DNA of 64,000 nucleotides from Pseudisothecium myosuroides (GCA_951799445.1 OX637289.1:10817321-10881320), one strand, 5' to 3'; positions 49,333-61,600 are shown, counted from the stretch's first letter. The notes: generated from the sequence alone by a model not told the origin. Translations and numbers: made by a program.

Positions 49333-50059
49333 TTAAGGGTGGCACAAAATAAGAGTTTGTTCATCTTGAATCCCATACCAGATTGCTGAATTTAACATAT
49401 AATTAAGTGAGTCCTAATGAGCTTGATTCAAATTATTTTAGTTTATTTAATTTGGTTCTTTCAATTACCATACTCGGCTATCAAAGTTATAATCAATTAA
49501 ATTAAAAATCAAGAATTGAATATTTTTGAAAATTATTCTTTGAGGGAATGGGAAAATAAATAAATTATATGTTGCAAGTGCCTAAATATAAGAAAATGGG
49601 ACAAATGGTGAAATTCTAGTCATCTAATGTAAAAAAAATTATTTTAATTTTTATTAAACTATCAAGTATCAAGATATTTTTGTTTGGTTAATTTAACCCT
49701 TAAAGCCCTAAGGCATGATTTCAGACCATTTTTCACTTTTAAGCAGTTCCTTTCCAAAGCAATATTTGTTGGATTCTTGCAAAAAATTATACTAGAGGTG
49801 TGTTTCACTACTAGCTTGATGCCTAGAAAATTTTAGAGCAATTCAAGTCATGGATAAAAAGTTTTGCCTCAAAATGATGTTTTTTTGAGTTATGGGCACA
49901 ATGATAGATAGGTCCAATTGTTGAAATAATTCCAAAAGTTGAAACTAAGACATGTAAGCACATGATTTTGACTTACAAGCCTTTAAAATTGGAATAATTA
50001 TGTGAATCTTATTTTGGTTCAATTCAATAAATCTATGCATTAAACTAGCTTGGATTTTA

Positions 50060-52470
50060 TACTATATTTAGATGCCATATTGTGTTTATTTGTTTTATTT
50101 TGTTTGATGTATTGAAATGTAACAAACCGTGAGGCGTTTGGTGGTGCTCTTGGTACCGCTCAAGAGCTCTTGGCAAGGAGGGGTGCACAGACTTTGTTTT
50201 GTGGTGTTTGGACCTTTGATGTGAAAGTTATTGAATTTCAAAGTTTTATATGGATGAAAACATTGAATTAAATTACCTTTTATTTTGGAAAAAATATAAC
50301 TTTTGCATTACATGTCCAAACACCGCAAAACCGCAAGGCCCTTGCACTCCTTTGTGCTTAGAGCTTTCTATTCGTGTCAAGAATGCAACCTCTTCCATTG
50401 CAATAAAGCCCTTTGCATTCTTTTGTGTATAAAAAAATTATTTTTGAATAAAAAAATTAAAAGATTTCCTTTGCTTTTATTTTGATTGTGGCAATGGCAC
50501 AAAGGTATACTAGTCTATATATTAACTAGCTTATTTTTTACTATATTTAGGTGCCATATTTTGTTTATTTATTTATTTTTGTTCGATATTTTGAAATGTA
50601 ACAAATTGTGAGGTGTTCGGTGGTGCTCTTGCTACCGTTCGAAAGCTTCTGGAGAGGAGGGGTGCACGGAATTTGTTTCATGGCGTTTGGACATTTGGTG
50701 TGAAAGTTATTGAATTTTCAAGTTTTATATGGTGGAAAATTGAATTAAATTACCTTTTATTCTGGAATAAACGTAACTTTCGCATTGCGTGTCCAAATGG
50801 CGCAAAACCGCAAGGCCCTTGCACTCTTTTGTGCATAGAGCTTTCTATTCGCATCAAGAGTGCAACCTCTCCTATCGCAACAAAGGCACATTTGAATCCG
50901 CTTGAAAGCTCTTGGCAAGGAGGGTTGCACAGACTTTGTTTGGACCTACTATGTAAAAATTATTGAATTTCAAAGTTTTTATGAATCATGAAACTAAATT
51001 AAATTATCTTTTATTTTGGAAAAAACATAACTTTCACATTGGGTGTCCAAACGCCACAAAACAAAGTTTTGCACTTCTTTGTGCATAGAGCTTTATATTT
51101 GTGCAAACTTTGTGGCGTTTGGACCTACGGTATGAAAGATATGGATTTTTTAAAATTAAAAAATTGAATGAAATTATCTTTTATTTTGGCAAAACCATAA
51201 ATTTTACATGGCATGTCCAAACGCCATAAAACAAAGCCCTTGCACTCCTTTATGCACAGAGATTTCTATTCATACCAAGAATACAACCTCTGGTACAACT
51301 AGTATGTAAAATGTATTCAATTTCAAAGTTTTTACAAATTAAAAAATTAAAAAATTATTTAATCTTTTATTTTGGTTGTGGAAAAGGCATAGGGCATACT
51401 AGTTTGTACCTTAAATTAGTTAGTTAGTTAGCCTTAGTTAGTTAATTTTGTTTGATACGTTGAGATCTAAGAAACCATGAGGCGTCCGGTGGCGCTCTTG
51501 GTGCTCAAAAGGTCTTTGCAAGGAAGGGTGCACAGACTTTATTTTGTGGCGTTTGGACCTACAATGTGGAAATTGTTGAATTTCAAAAAAATTATGAATA
51601 AAAAAATTGAATTAAATTATCATTTATTTTACAAAAAACATAATTTTCATATCGCAATTCCAAACGCCACAAAACAAAGCCTATGCACTCCTTCAGGCAT
51701 AGAGCTTTCTATTTGTGCCAATTTCGTGTAATTTGGACCTAGGGTGTGAAAGTTATGGATTTTAAAATTAAATTATCTTCTATTTTGAAAAAACCATCAC
51801 TTTCACATCGCATGTCCAAACGCCACAAAACAAATCCCTTGTGCTTTTTTGTGCATACTAAGCTTTCTATTCGCATCAAGAAAACAACCTCTCATACTAC
51901 AACAAAGCCCTTGCACTCCTTCCAATGTGAAAGTTATGAATTAGGTACACTAGTCTATTCCTTAAATTAGGTTGTTTGTTTCATAAGCTGAGATGTAACA
52001 AACCGTAAGGAATTCAATGGCATTCTTAGTACCGTTGAAAAGCTCTTAGCAACGAGGGGTGCACGGACTTTGTTTTGTGGCGTTTGGACCTACAACATGA
52101 AAGTTATTGAATTTCATAGTATTTATGAATCTAAAAATTGAATCAAATTATCTTTTATTTCAAAAAAATCATAACTTTCAAACTGCATGTCCAAATGCCA
52201 CAAATCAAAGCCTTTGCATTCCGCCTTCGTGCATAGAGCTTTCTCTTTGTGCCGTTTTGTGGCGTTTGGACCTACAGTATGAAGTTATGAATTTTTTTAA
52301 TTAAAAAATTGAACTAAATTATCTTTTATTCTGGAAAAAATATAACTTTCACATTGCATATCCAAACACTACAAAATAAAGCCTTTGCATTCCTTTGTGC
52401 ATAGAGCTTTCTATTCATACTAAGAATGCAACGTCTCACACTACACTGTGAAAGTTATTGAAAGTTATAA
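50060..52470. repeat. Degenerate tandem array with an internal inverted motif (GTGGCGTTTGGAC / GTCCAAACGCCAC)
   Basis: At least four major units (about 450-900 bp) begin near 50040, 50515, 51405 and 51955 after a conserved '(t/c)actagt(c/t)t' end. Each contains 'ggggtgcacagactttgttt' or a variant, 'gtggcgtttggac', 'gtgaaagttattgaatttca', 'aattatcttttattttgg', 'catgtccaaacgccacaaaa' and 'tttgtgcatagagctttcta'. The sub-unit of about 150-300 bp recurs roughly eight times. Small ORFs are repeat-derived. Solo pieces occur at 27081-27175 and 54545-54645. Class unknown. Confidence 0.7.
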
Positions 52471-53499
52471 GTGTGTTACAATACCTTGTTTGAGTGGATA
52501 GTGATAAACATGTCACATTTCATGAAAACCTCACATAAATTATAGAAAGGGTACACGTGTCACTTCCACATTAGTCGTCAAGCTTTTACACAAACTCTAG
52601 AAGGGTTACACGTGTCATTTTTTGATGAATGCTAGACATCTAAAAATTCACAAGAACTACAAAAAATAAGAATTAACATGCATCCCATTGTCCATAGCAC
52701 TTTCCAAGAGAATTTTGGTTGTGTATTTGCACATAAAACGCAAAAGATTTACATACTTGAATTCTCCTTGAACTCATACAATTCTCAACCCTATTTTCAA
52801 AACCCTATTTCAATTAGAAAAAATCAACCGTGTATGTGCATCAAACCCAAAAGAATTACAAGCATAAATTCTCCTTGAACTCACAATCCTATTTTCCAAA
52901 CCCTAATTCAATTAGGGCACATTCCTATTTAGTAATCAATAATATATTTGTTGTAACAAAACAATGCCACGTTTAGCTACACATCAAATTACTAGTTGTT
53001 TCTAATCATAATCATAGCATACACATACAAAGCCGTTACTCATCATCAATTTCCAGCTATATCAATTAGGGTTTGAATCCACTTTTCTTCTCTTGAAGAA
53101 ACCATATGGAAGAAGAAAAAAAAAATTGGCTTATAGGGAGACAATTTCAAACCAGACGCACGTCACTAGGCTTGAGGTCGTAGTAGGCCGATCTGAAAGT
53201 GGTGGCTATAACACCACCAAAAAGGTTGTCCATCCAATCACTTCACCCTTCAAACTGGGTCACTAGTACAACCAATTTTAATAATCTAAACAACATGAAA
53301 ATTGACCAAAATACAATAAGAATTTGAGATATAACTTATAAATGATCATGCTGTTAGAATTTTTTGCCACAATTACACAAAGCTAACCTCAATCCGAAAA
53401 ACCTCAAAATGTGACTTACTTTGGCGTGAGACCATTGATAGCTTCACATTAAGACAAAATAACACCATTAAAAAGAAGTAGAACTTGTTGCATTCAAAT
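52471..53499. other. Gene-free spacer
   Basis: Two partial repeats of 'acatacttgaattctccttgaactca' occur near 52750 and 52860. Nothing else was recognised. Confidence 0.35.
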
Positions 53500-54235
53500 A
53501 GGGATGTATACTTGGACTCACATTTAACAAGTATCATCCCCAATCTCTGCTTGCGCCGGTCTCTAGAATTGTTGGTGGCGTTGTTCTCCCTCCGCAAGTG
53601 CACAAAAAATCTTAAGTTACCCACCTCCAATGCTACATTAGGCACCTTTGTGAATCAGCCCACATAGCGAGAAGAGACAAAGACACCATTGATCAATCTC
53701 TGACAACAAAAAAGAGCATCAACGTTTAATAGTATCATCGGTGTTTCTTGGCATTCCACCAGTTATTTGCATCAAATTATTCAATAAAACAAGTGCATAT
53801 GGATCCAATTCCGCATTCAAAACTATGGCATATGGCTTTGATTCAGCACTTTTTGATTACAAAGGAGAATTCCAACTAGCATCCGAAGAAATTCCGTAAG
53901 TTTAAAAAAAAAAAAAATCTCTACTTGCGTTGGTCTCAAGAATCATTGGTGGCGCTATTCTTCCTCCGCAAGTGCATGAAAAATCTTAAGTTATCCACCT
54001 CCAATGTTGCAAGTATAACAAAAAGAACAAATTCCAACGATTTTTATTCAACACTTTCTGATTACAAAGGAAAATTCCAACTGGCATCCGAAGAACCTCC
54101 GCAAGTTAAACAAAAAGACAAACCCCAATCTCTGCTTGCGCCAGTCTCAAGAATTGTCTCCAATTCCACATTCAAAACTATGGCATATGGCTTTGATTCA
54201 ACACTTTCTTATTATAAAGGAACCATTTTACAGAC
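53500..54235. repeat. Cluster of interleaved direct repeats
   Basis: Block A ('ctgcttgcgccggtctc', 'ttggtggcg', 'cctccgcaagtgcac', 'aatcttaagttacccacctc') occurs at about 53535-53640 and 53921-54005, with a partial copy at 54122-54160. Block B ('atggcatatggctttgattc', 'gattacaaagga') occurs near 53825, 54035 (partial) and 54178. Both strands give short open frames (for example LEVGNLRFFVHLRRE on minus), so this may be a scrambled gene fragment; the family is not recognised. Confidence 0.5.
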
Positions 54236-54544
54236 CTAATGTTTGAGATTCACCACATGGCAAAATCAAAGTGGTATAAGAAGACCTAGAAGTTGTGATG
54301 CAAAAGTTCTCTCGCAGCTTTGGCAGTTGGCACAGCGCGAACCCTAATTTGTAACTGCCCACAGTGAGATCGATGGTTTCATTTCTTATCAACATCGTTG
54401 ATTTGAACATGAACATTTTATTTTTTTAAATGAGATTGATGACAAGGGCGGGAGATCATTATTTTTTACATTAAGATCAATGATTGCTAATTTTTCAAGT
54501 GGGGTGATGTCCAGGGCAGAGCTGCCTGTCTCTTTTTAGGAGAT

Positions 54545-54645
54545 AGTGAAAGTTATTGAATTTCAAAGTTTTAATGAATTAAAATTTAAAAAAAGTATTT
54601 TTACTTTTATTTTGGTTGTGGCAATGACATAGGGCACACTAGATC
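54545..54645. repeat. Solo piece of the 50-52 kb array
   Basis: 'gtgaaagttattgaatttca', 'aagttttaatgaattaaaat' and 'gttgtggcaatgacataggg' followed by 'cacactag' match array unit ends. Confidence 0.5.
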
Positions 54646-55331
54646 AATACGAAAACAGCGATTGCATTACTTTGACTTAATTATGAAAGGTTGAGCTTTT
54701 TCATGTTTTAATTTACATATCCCACATGGATTGTCGTACCTCCTACCTCCCCACTTTTGCAAACCACTTGCTTGCTTTCTACAAGTCAAACATTAAGTGG
54801 CGGCTTTCAAAGCTATGAAGTACCGTATACATATTGACAAAGTGGCTACATACAAGGTGCCTAAACTTTGGAAAAAAATAAAAATTGACAACTTGAAAAT
54901 TTCATTAGTTTTGAAAGCATTTGCCCAACCCCTTTTCCCAACATTAATTAATTACTTGGCATGAAATGCTGACCTTGAGAGCCAGGTATGGTAGTCTGGT
55001 TTGGTGACTGAGGTGATTGTTAGTTGAGATATATACACAATTCAAATCCATTCCTCAATTAAGCATTTATCCATGTCTGCAAGGCATGCTAAACGCGCCT
55101 TGAAGAATCACTTCAAACTGTCGGATGAAAACTGTTTCCCCTAAAAACTGTTCAAAGCAACGGAGGCACTCATGTCCCACAAAAAACAGGCCTGAAATTA
55201 GATCCAGCTCACCATATCACTGATATATTATAGAATAAGTAAAGTATAGTATAGAATGCTAGACACGAACCTTGAAGCAGTCCAAGCACGGGCTAGCGGT
55301 CAGGAACGAAGTGAAATACATTCTTGTCCGA

Positions 55332-55478
55332 GCAAACTTTTCATGTGCACTTGGATTTCCCAGAGCAGCTTGGCCGCATGTCAATTTCGTTATATTGACG
55401 TGATTCAGAGCTCTGGACAAACTAGACGAGGGAAAATGGATCAAATCTGGGAAATCCAAGTGCACATGAAAAGTTTGC
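55332..55478. ncRNA. Candidate hairpin RNA locus (perfect 32-bp stem, 83-nt loop)
   Basis: 55332-55363 and 55447-55478 are perfect reverse complements over 32 bases (stem starts GCAAACTTTTCATGTGCAC). The loop 55364-55446 is unrelated sequence. A perfect stem of this length resembles a young plant microRNA precursor or a small inverted duplication. The stem sequence matches no microRNA I know. There is no evidence of transcription. Confidence 0.35.
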
Positions 55479-55850
55479 ATTGAAATCTCTGAAGGAAGCA
55501 ACTACAATCATCTGGTTCCTGTGATCTGGTAATTAACCGCGGCAATTCGCACACAAAGTCCGTGAACAGGAGATCCTAAGTGAAGAGTGGAAATGAAGAG
55601 TGGAGTGAGCGATGTTCAAATTCACTAGTGGCAAATCCCAAGTGTCTCTTGCCCAAATATGTAGAAATGTAAAAAATTAATTTAATAAAACACTTCCATA
55701 GAATTTGGAAAAGGACGTTTTCTTATTAAATTTTCATGTTTTTTGTTTTAGTAAGTTTTCTGTTTGTTTGTTTGCTTTTCAGTTTTACTGAAGAGGAAGA
55801 TTTATTCCAATTTAAAGCACCTCAATACAAAGCCCAGGCAACCGACCGAT

Positions 55851-55859
55851 GTATATATA
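55851..55859 (+). promoter_or_regulatory. TATA-like sequence upstream of the carbonic anhydrase gene
   Basis: TATATATAG in 'gatgtatatatagtactgc', about 600 bases before the ATG at 56459. It is a possible core promoter only if the leader is long; otherwise chance AT-rich sequence. Confidence 0.25.
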
Positions 55860-56458
55860 GTACTGCAGGGTACCACGGCCCAAGCGGAGCTCGTGATTGT
55901 TGCAGCTACTATAATAGAATCCCAACTGCTTTCATGCATCCCAACGAGCTTCCAACATTAGACAGCTCCGATTTAGAGCTACAAGGAAAGAACCTCGTGA
56001 GTCGGTGAAACAGACGTATTCCTGACAGTTGATATAACAGTTCGATCTTCTACTGTAGTTACCATACAGAGAGACTAGTTTTGAAAGAAACTTGAAGTTG
56101 AGATTATAGTACTGTACGAGCTAGACATGTGTACTTGTGGAGCTCAGACAGGAGACTAATACATTCTTTCTTCGATTGAGCCAGCGCTTGCTTTGATCGT
56201 AGGACTGGTTTCGGTGCTGTTTACGTACAATCCCATCTCTAGTAGGATTGCATTCGGATGGTAGTTCAGGCCCTCTTTGAATTAGAACGAGCTAGATAGC
56301 TGGATCATACAGTGCAGCGTAGCTTGGCCGAGGACAGTTTAATCGATCATACGTTGGCGCGCGTATTTTCAGAACGGAGTGGAGGAAACAATTGAATAGA
56401 TTCAGTAATCCTCGTCTTAATTAATTATATTTTGGAGGACTTTCATCAGGTGCAATTC

Positions 56459-59400
56459 ATGGAAAGCCAAGTTCAGGTGGGGCGAATTCTTCTCGCTCTT
56501 CTCCTGTGCCTAATCTGCACTTGTGTGTCGGCTGGTGATATCCCACAAGCTAATGACGGAGGTAAGATGAGCAGAAATTGGCAAACGTTGCTATTCCCAT
56601 TAGTTCCAAAGACTCAAGAGGAGTAGATTCACAATGGCATATTCGTTAATATGACATATTTCAGAGTGACAAGAGGTTGACATTCAAGTGCACAACGCTC
56701 TGAAAACTAGGACTTATATAGATCTGAGGTTCCGGATGGGCATTTGAAGAAGTGCCAATCTCTTGAAATTTTGCCATTTTAACGAATATGTCGATAGATT
56801 GAAGTAGCTTGGCGTTTTATCGTCATATTTGCTAAAATGGCAGAATTTCATGAGAGTGGCCGGCACTTTCTCCGACGCCTGTCTGGAACCTCAGATCTAT
56901 TTTTGTCCTATTTTTTAGAGCATTCTACACTGGAATGTTACATCTTTAGCACTCTGAAGCACGTCATTTTATCAAATATGACTATGAGACGGTGAGACTG
57001 CTTGCTAGCTAGCTAGCTAGTGTGTTAATGCAGAGTGTGGCATGTAATTGTTGCAGTGAGTTTTGACTACACGGATGGGCCACGAGGGCCATCCCGGTGG
57101 GGAGATTTGAAACCAGCGTGGTCTTTATGCAAAGAAGGTCTGCAACAATCCCCCATGCTCATCACCCTTGACAACATGGTGGCGGACCCTCGCTTGGGCA
57201 AACTGGATGCCACCTACACTTCCCAATCAGTGCCTTGCAACATCTCCCACGATGGCCATGAAGTGGAGGTTCGATCGTCAATCTTAATTTATTCCACGTC
57301 TGAACTTTAATTTAATTTCTTCCACTTGGGTACGTGTCACGTCAAACCTCCCCCATGTAACTATATATCCGGAGGACCAAGGATAGTAAAGAAACCATGC
57401 AGCCATGAAACCACGAAGTATCATGTCATTTTGTAAAAGCAGGACAAGTGAACAGATACAACTCAAAAGCAGGTTGAAAATCACTCAGCTAGAAAGAAGG
57501 CTATTACGTGGTCACGCACAATGAATGGTGTTCAACAGCGCAAGGTCCTTGGATCAAATTCGTAGTCAAGCAAATCCTACATGGATTGCTTGTTTGCAAA
57601 GTCCAAGTGTGCAAGGGCAACGTACGCTTTTTGTTTTGCAGTAAAAAATTTAGTTTGCATAACAAGCGAGACCGCGTGCGATGGGGGAGGTTTAATGTGA
57701 CACGTTCATTACCTAGCAATTCTCTCTTTCTTTTTCTTTCTTAAGGAGGTATTTTGTTTTTAGTTTATTAAGGTCAATTTAAATGGACTTAAACTTTTTG
57801 AACCCCGATGGGTGATTGCATGAAACACTTGTACTATTTTCTGTCACACGTCGCGTGTTGATTAGTTTTTTGGCCATAATTCTTGAATTTTGACTCTAAA
57901 TGATTCAAAATTCATAGACAAGGTACTGATGACTATTATACACCTTGTATATTTTTTGGAATTTTTTAAAATGTTTTACTATTTAATAATAGCCCCCGAT
58001 ATTATGTCACAAATGCCAATTTTGAGGTTTTTAGTACTATTTAGTACCCATAAAAACGAATTTGGAGCTGAAATTTGGTTGAGATGGTCTTCTAGTAGAC
58101 TTGTAGCTATTGTCCAAAGGAATTCTAAAAATACTTAATTTTGTGTGGTGTAGAAGTCCACAAATTGAGTCCCTTTCTATTAGCATTTTGAAGCATGTAA
58201 AAAATTATTTTGGTGTTTTTTTTGGTGATGACCATCTCCATAGAGTTTCCACAAATGACCAATTTTTTTTTTTTTTATTTAAGTTTTTTCCTATCTTCTA
58301 TAAATTAAAACATCAAAGTATGTATTTCTTAAGATTTAGCACTTTTCTAGTTCTCCTACTTAGAGAATTTTTTAATGAATTTCCTTTGGTGGTTACCTTT
58401 ATCTTAACCCCTAAAGTTCCTTGACTATGTTCTCACCAAAAATGCTCCAAAACTGCCATTTCTAGTACAAGTACCAAATTTTTGAAAAATATCATTTTTG
58501 CATACATATAACCGTAAGATCTTGTAGTATTCTGGTTTGAGAATATGTGGAAAAAATTTCAAAAATTTCCATCGTGTAGATTGGAATATATTAGCATTTG
58601 AAGTGGCAAAAGTCCTTTTTTTGGCCCTGCGAAAAATCGGGTAGCTGCACTTCACAAGGTCTGATTATTATGAAAAAAATTCCAAAATGGTTGTGCTTCT
58701 TTGGATTCATTCTTTAGGGCAAGTTGGCTACATGCTTAAAAATTTTCAGATTATTTGGAATTGTACAACATATAGGAAAAAAATAGTAAGTAGAAAGAAG
58801 TAGAGAATGGTTCAAAATACTAAATTGTTAAGAAGTTAATTATGGAATTGAAAAATGCCAATCCCAATAGTTGCAATGTTGTAATAAACAATCTACACCC
58901 TACAATTTTATTTTTCTTGAAAAATATTGAAAATTGAGTGAAATAAACGACTTCAAAGTTTATTTTAGAGTAGACAATCCATAACTGCCCGCAAACTAAA
59001 AATCCTCATAACGTTTGACTCATTGATTAAAATGGAATGATTCAAAGCTTTCCACGTATATATAAATCTAATAAACCAATTTCAAATTTTTATTTTTGAA
59101 AAAAGGGATTTTTTTTTATCTGCCCGAATTGCCCGAGTTGACCAACAAACAACATATTTGGCCATAACTTTTGACTCGTATTTCCAAATGTCATGAAATT
59201 TGGTGCATATGAAAGATATTCCTCGTCCCCACCTTCTATAAAAATTTCAGCCCAAAATATGAAAGTCTCCAATCACACGTACCTGCCCAAAATATTTATG
59301 TTGCCGAAAAAGGCATGTTGGTCCTTTAGGGGTTAAAGGTGCATACATTGGCCATATTTTTAATTTTTCTTAAATTGATTTTTTAATTTTAAAGTACTCC

Positions 59401-61258
59401 AGGAAAAATCATGAGTACTATAGCAAAACGCAACAACAAATAGTACAGGTGTTTCGTGCAATCACCTTGACTTTGAATCTTTCAATTAATGCAAAGAAGA
59501 TTGCTTGATATCTTACACATGATTGAGGTTCCTAACGTTCACGCTGTGGACGATTGTTGGGGGATATTGTGGAGGTCAGCTGTCGGTGCCCGCCAGTGCT
59601 GGAAGGTTAAAGATCAATAACGTGGTTTACCGACCTGCACAGATGCACTTCCACATGCCTAGTGAACACAAGATTTTGAACCTTAGGTGCACAATCAAAT
59701 CCTCAAAAGTATTGCTACACTGATTTGTATATTTTTAATTCTTATTCTGTTTTCAGAAATTGGTCATATTCGTTGAAATGGCTTGTTTCAGAGCATCAAG
59801 TTGTCACTTTCAGGTGCTCAGAGCTCTAGTTCAGATGCTCAGGCCTCTGAGCTTTGTGCAGATGAAAGTCACATTTTTTTACGGCAGGAATCGCGCCAAT
59901 TTAACGAAACTGACATTCAATAGTTCCCTCTAATCAATTTTGCAGTTTTCCGTTGGAGCTACACATGGTGCACTTTTCCAAACGTGGTAGGATAGCAGTC
60001 ATCGTATGGCTCTTCAAGCACGGACAAAACAGTCCATTCTAAGCTCAGGTCAACTCCCATCCTCAGTTTCAAAGGTTCAAATCCTGAGTTGCTGCAGATA
60101 CAAAATCATCATCCTGATAATAGATGAAATGACACAAGGCTTGTCAGTTTTTAAAACTAAAGTTTCAAAAACAACACCCTTTCTTGGCTGAGATTTCTAG
60201 TCGCTAGGACGATCGTCAGCCTGGGGTTTATAGTGGAGGTGGGCTTAAACTAAAGTAGAGGGCTGAAGTGTGAAAGTTGAAGATATTGGACTTGTTTGGG
60301 GATAACATAACCCTGACGAACGTCAAAATAAAATTACCCCTAGAAGAAGCCCAGGCTAAATCCCCAATCCAGTCAGAGATTTAATTTCATCCACTGCAAG
60401 CAACTATTTCTGAAATTGGAAGCTTGACTTTGGCTTGTTGTTTTCACAGTTCATTGACAAACTGCCCTCAAGCAAACTCCCAAATGTGCAAACCAAGATT
60501 GCAGCCATCAAGCTTCCAACGCTGGAGTGGAGCTATGGTCGGTACCGGGGCTCCCTCACCACACCACCTTGCTTGGAGCATGTCACTTGGACTGTCATGC
60601 TTTGGAATGTAAGTTCCTCACTTGCGACATTAATCTTCACAAAGCTCTAAAAAAACAGGACAAAAATAGATTTACGTTTCTGGCCGCGGGCGCGCACGAG
60701 TGTCAAAGTCGTGGAATCTCGCCAATTTAACGAAATTGACGTCCTTATTGAAGGAACAATTATGAACCCCATTTCAAAGATCAGTGACGATAGAAGTCTC
60801 GCTTACACCACTTCCAAATTGAAGGCCAAGTACATGGTAACAGGATCCTAAGGCATCTGATTTCAATGCCATTCGATAATTCAACAGTGTTTGGATTTGT
60901 GTCAAGCTGATCAGTCATGCGCTGTGCGTGGGTGTTTTGTCGAAAATGGCACAGTTTCCAAGTGTTTCAGAGAAGCAGCTACAAAAGTTGAAAGCAGCAA
61001 TGCCGGTGCGTTAATTACTTCTCGACAAACTGATTATTATTCTTGTTCAAGTTACATAATTAAGTTTGCTTTGTAATTCAAGTGACTTTGCTGAGACACA
61101 AGACTGAATGATTTTGTTCATAGCTGGCTTGTTGTGCTAATTCTGTTTTATTTGTTGCACTCCAGCATGAGAATGCCCGGCCTTCCCATCCATTCCACAC
61201 AAGGAAATTCCGAATAAACACTTTTTATCAAAATTCGTGGGAGAATAGAACACAATAA
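56459..61258 (+). CDS. Alpha-carbonic anhydrase gene with an in-frame TAA in exon 4 (possible pseudogene)
   Basis: Zinc enzyme for CO2/bicarbonate conversion in the secretory path, apoplast or plastid. Exons: 56459-56561, 57057-57268, 59580-59686, 59946-60048, 60450-60608, 60955-61005, 61166-61258; phase is consistent throughout (275 codons). Signal peptide: residues 7-25 (VGRILLALLLCLICTCVSA). Exon 2 has GPRGPSRWGDLKP and QQSPM. Active site: His102 (proton shuttle position), zinc ligands His128 and His130 in QMHFHMPSEH and His147 in LELHMVH, Glu134, and Thr212 in GSLTTPPC; C-terminal ENARPSHPF matches the family's NARP motif. Codon 173 (60040-60042) is TAA where homologues usually have Leu, so translation would stop at 172 residues, before Thr212. 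Everything downstream remains in frame and conserved, so any inactivation is recent, or the base is an error. Introns are packed with MITEs. Confidence 0.85.
56660..56958. mobile_element. Foldback MITE in carbonic anhydrase intron 1 (299 bp)
   Basis: Starts TTCAGAGTG and ends CACTCTGAA; inner arms 'gatctgaggttccggatggg'...'gccattttaacgaatatg' and 'atatttgctaaaatggcaga'...'ctggaacctcagatc' are inverted matches. Fragments of the same family appear in later introns (59787-59940 and 60640-60740, 'atcgcgccaatttaacgaaa'). Confidence 0.6.
57332..57705. mobile_element. Element with a 25-bp terminal inverted repeat in carbonic anhydrase intron 2 (374 bp)
   Basis: 57332-57356 begins ACGTGTCACGTCAAACCTCC; 57681-57705 is its reverse complement with two mismatches. 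No target duplication was visible. The interior has no supported ORF. Confidence 0.6.
57811..59466. mobile_element. MITE with GGGTGATTGCA ends, copy 2, split by a TTAA element
   Basis: Left end GGTGATTGCATGAAACACTT and 'gtactattttctgtcacac'; right end 'aatagtacaggtgtttcgtg' then CAATCACC. The same ends bound 3083-3644. It lies in carbonic anhydrase intron 2 and contains the 925-bp TTAA element at 58408-59332, leaving about 730 bp of its own sequence. Confidence 0.6.
58408..59332. mobile_element. Long TTAA element, copy 4, diverged (925 bp), in carbonic anhydrase intron 2
   Basis: Flanked by TTAA at 58404-58407 and 59333-59336. Left end CCCCTAAAGTTCCTTGAC, right end TTGGTCCTTTAGGGG. The layout is the same as the other long copies ('aaaactgccatttctagtac', 'atctgcccgaattgcccga', 'tacctgcccaaaa'), but identity is much lower, so it is an older insertion or a sister subfamily. 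No ORF. Confidence 0.75.
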
Positions 61259-61600
61259 TACATTGACGAATAGAAGAAAGTGGAACCGTTTTTGAGGGAG
61301 AAAATCAATGCATCCAAGGGCAGCTATGCCAACAATCATCCGCAAAAAAATAGTTACAGTATGTTTTTGACTATTTCTTCATTAGCATTACTTTACATTT
61401 ATTCCTCCAATTGATAGACTAAGATGGACTATCTTGTACAAGAGTGTCTGGTAAAACACTTTCATGTACCTTTGAAAGTGGAGGCAAAAGGTTGTAACCT
61501 TGGAACCCAAGACGAAGAATATACAACTGCAAGTTTGAGTGAGTTTTAACCTCTAAACAATAAGAGATCAAAATTGGATTTCATCATTTCTGAATCTTGT

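Noticed and set aside
50060..52470. Helitron call for the array based on its CTAGT ends
   Set aside because: No GC-rich 3' hairpin, 5' TC end or Rep/helicase sequence could be shown.
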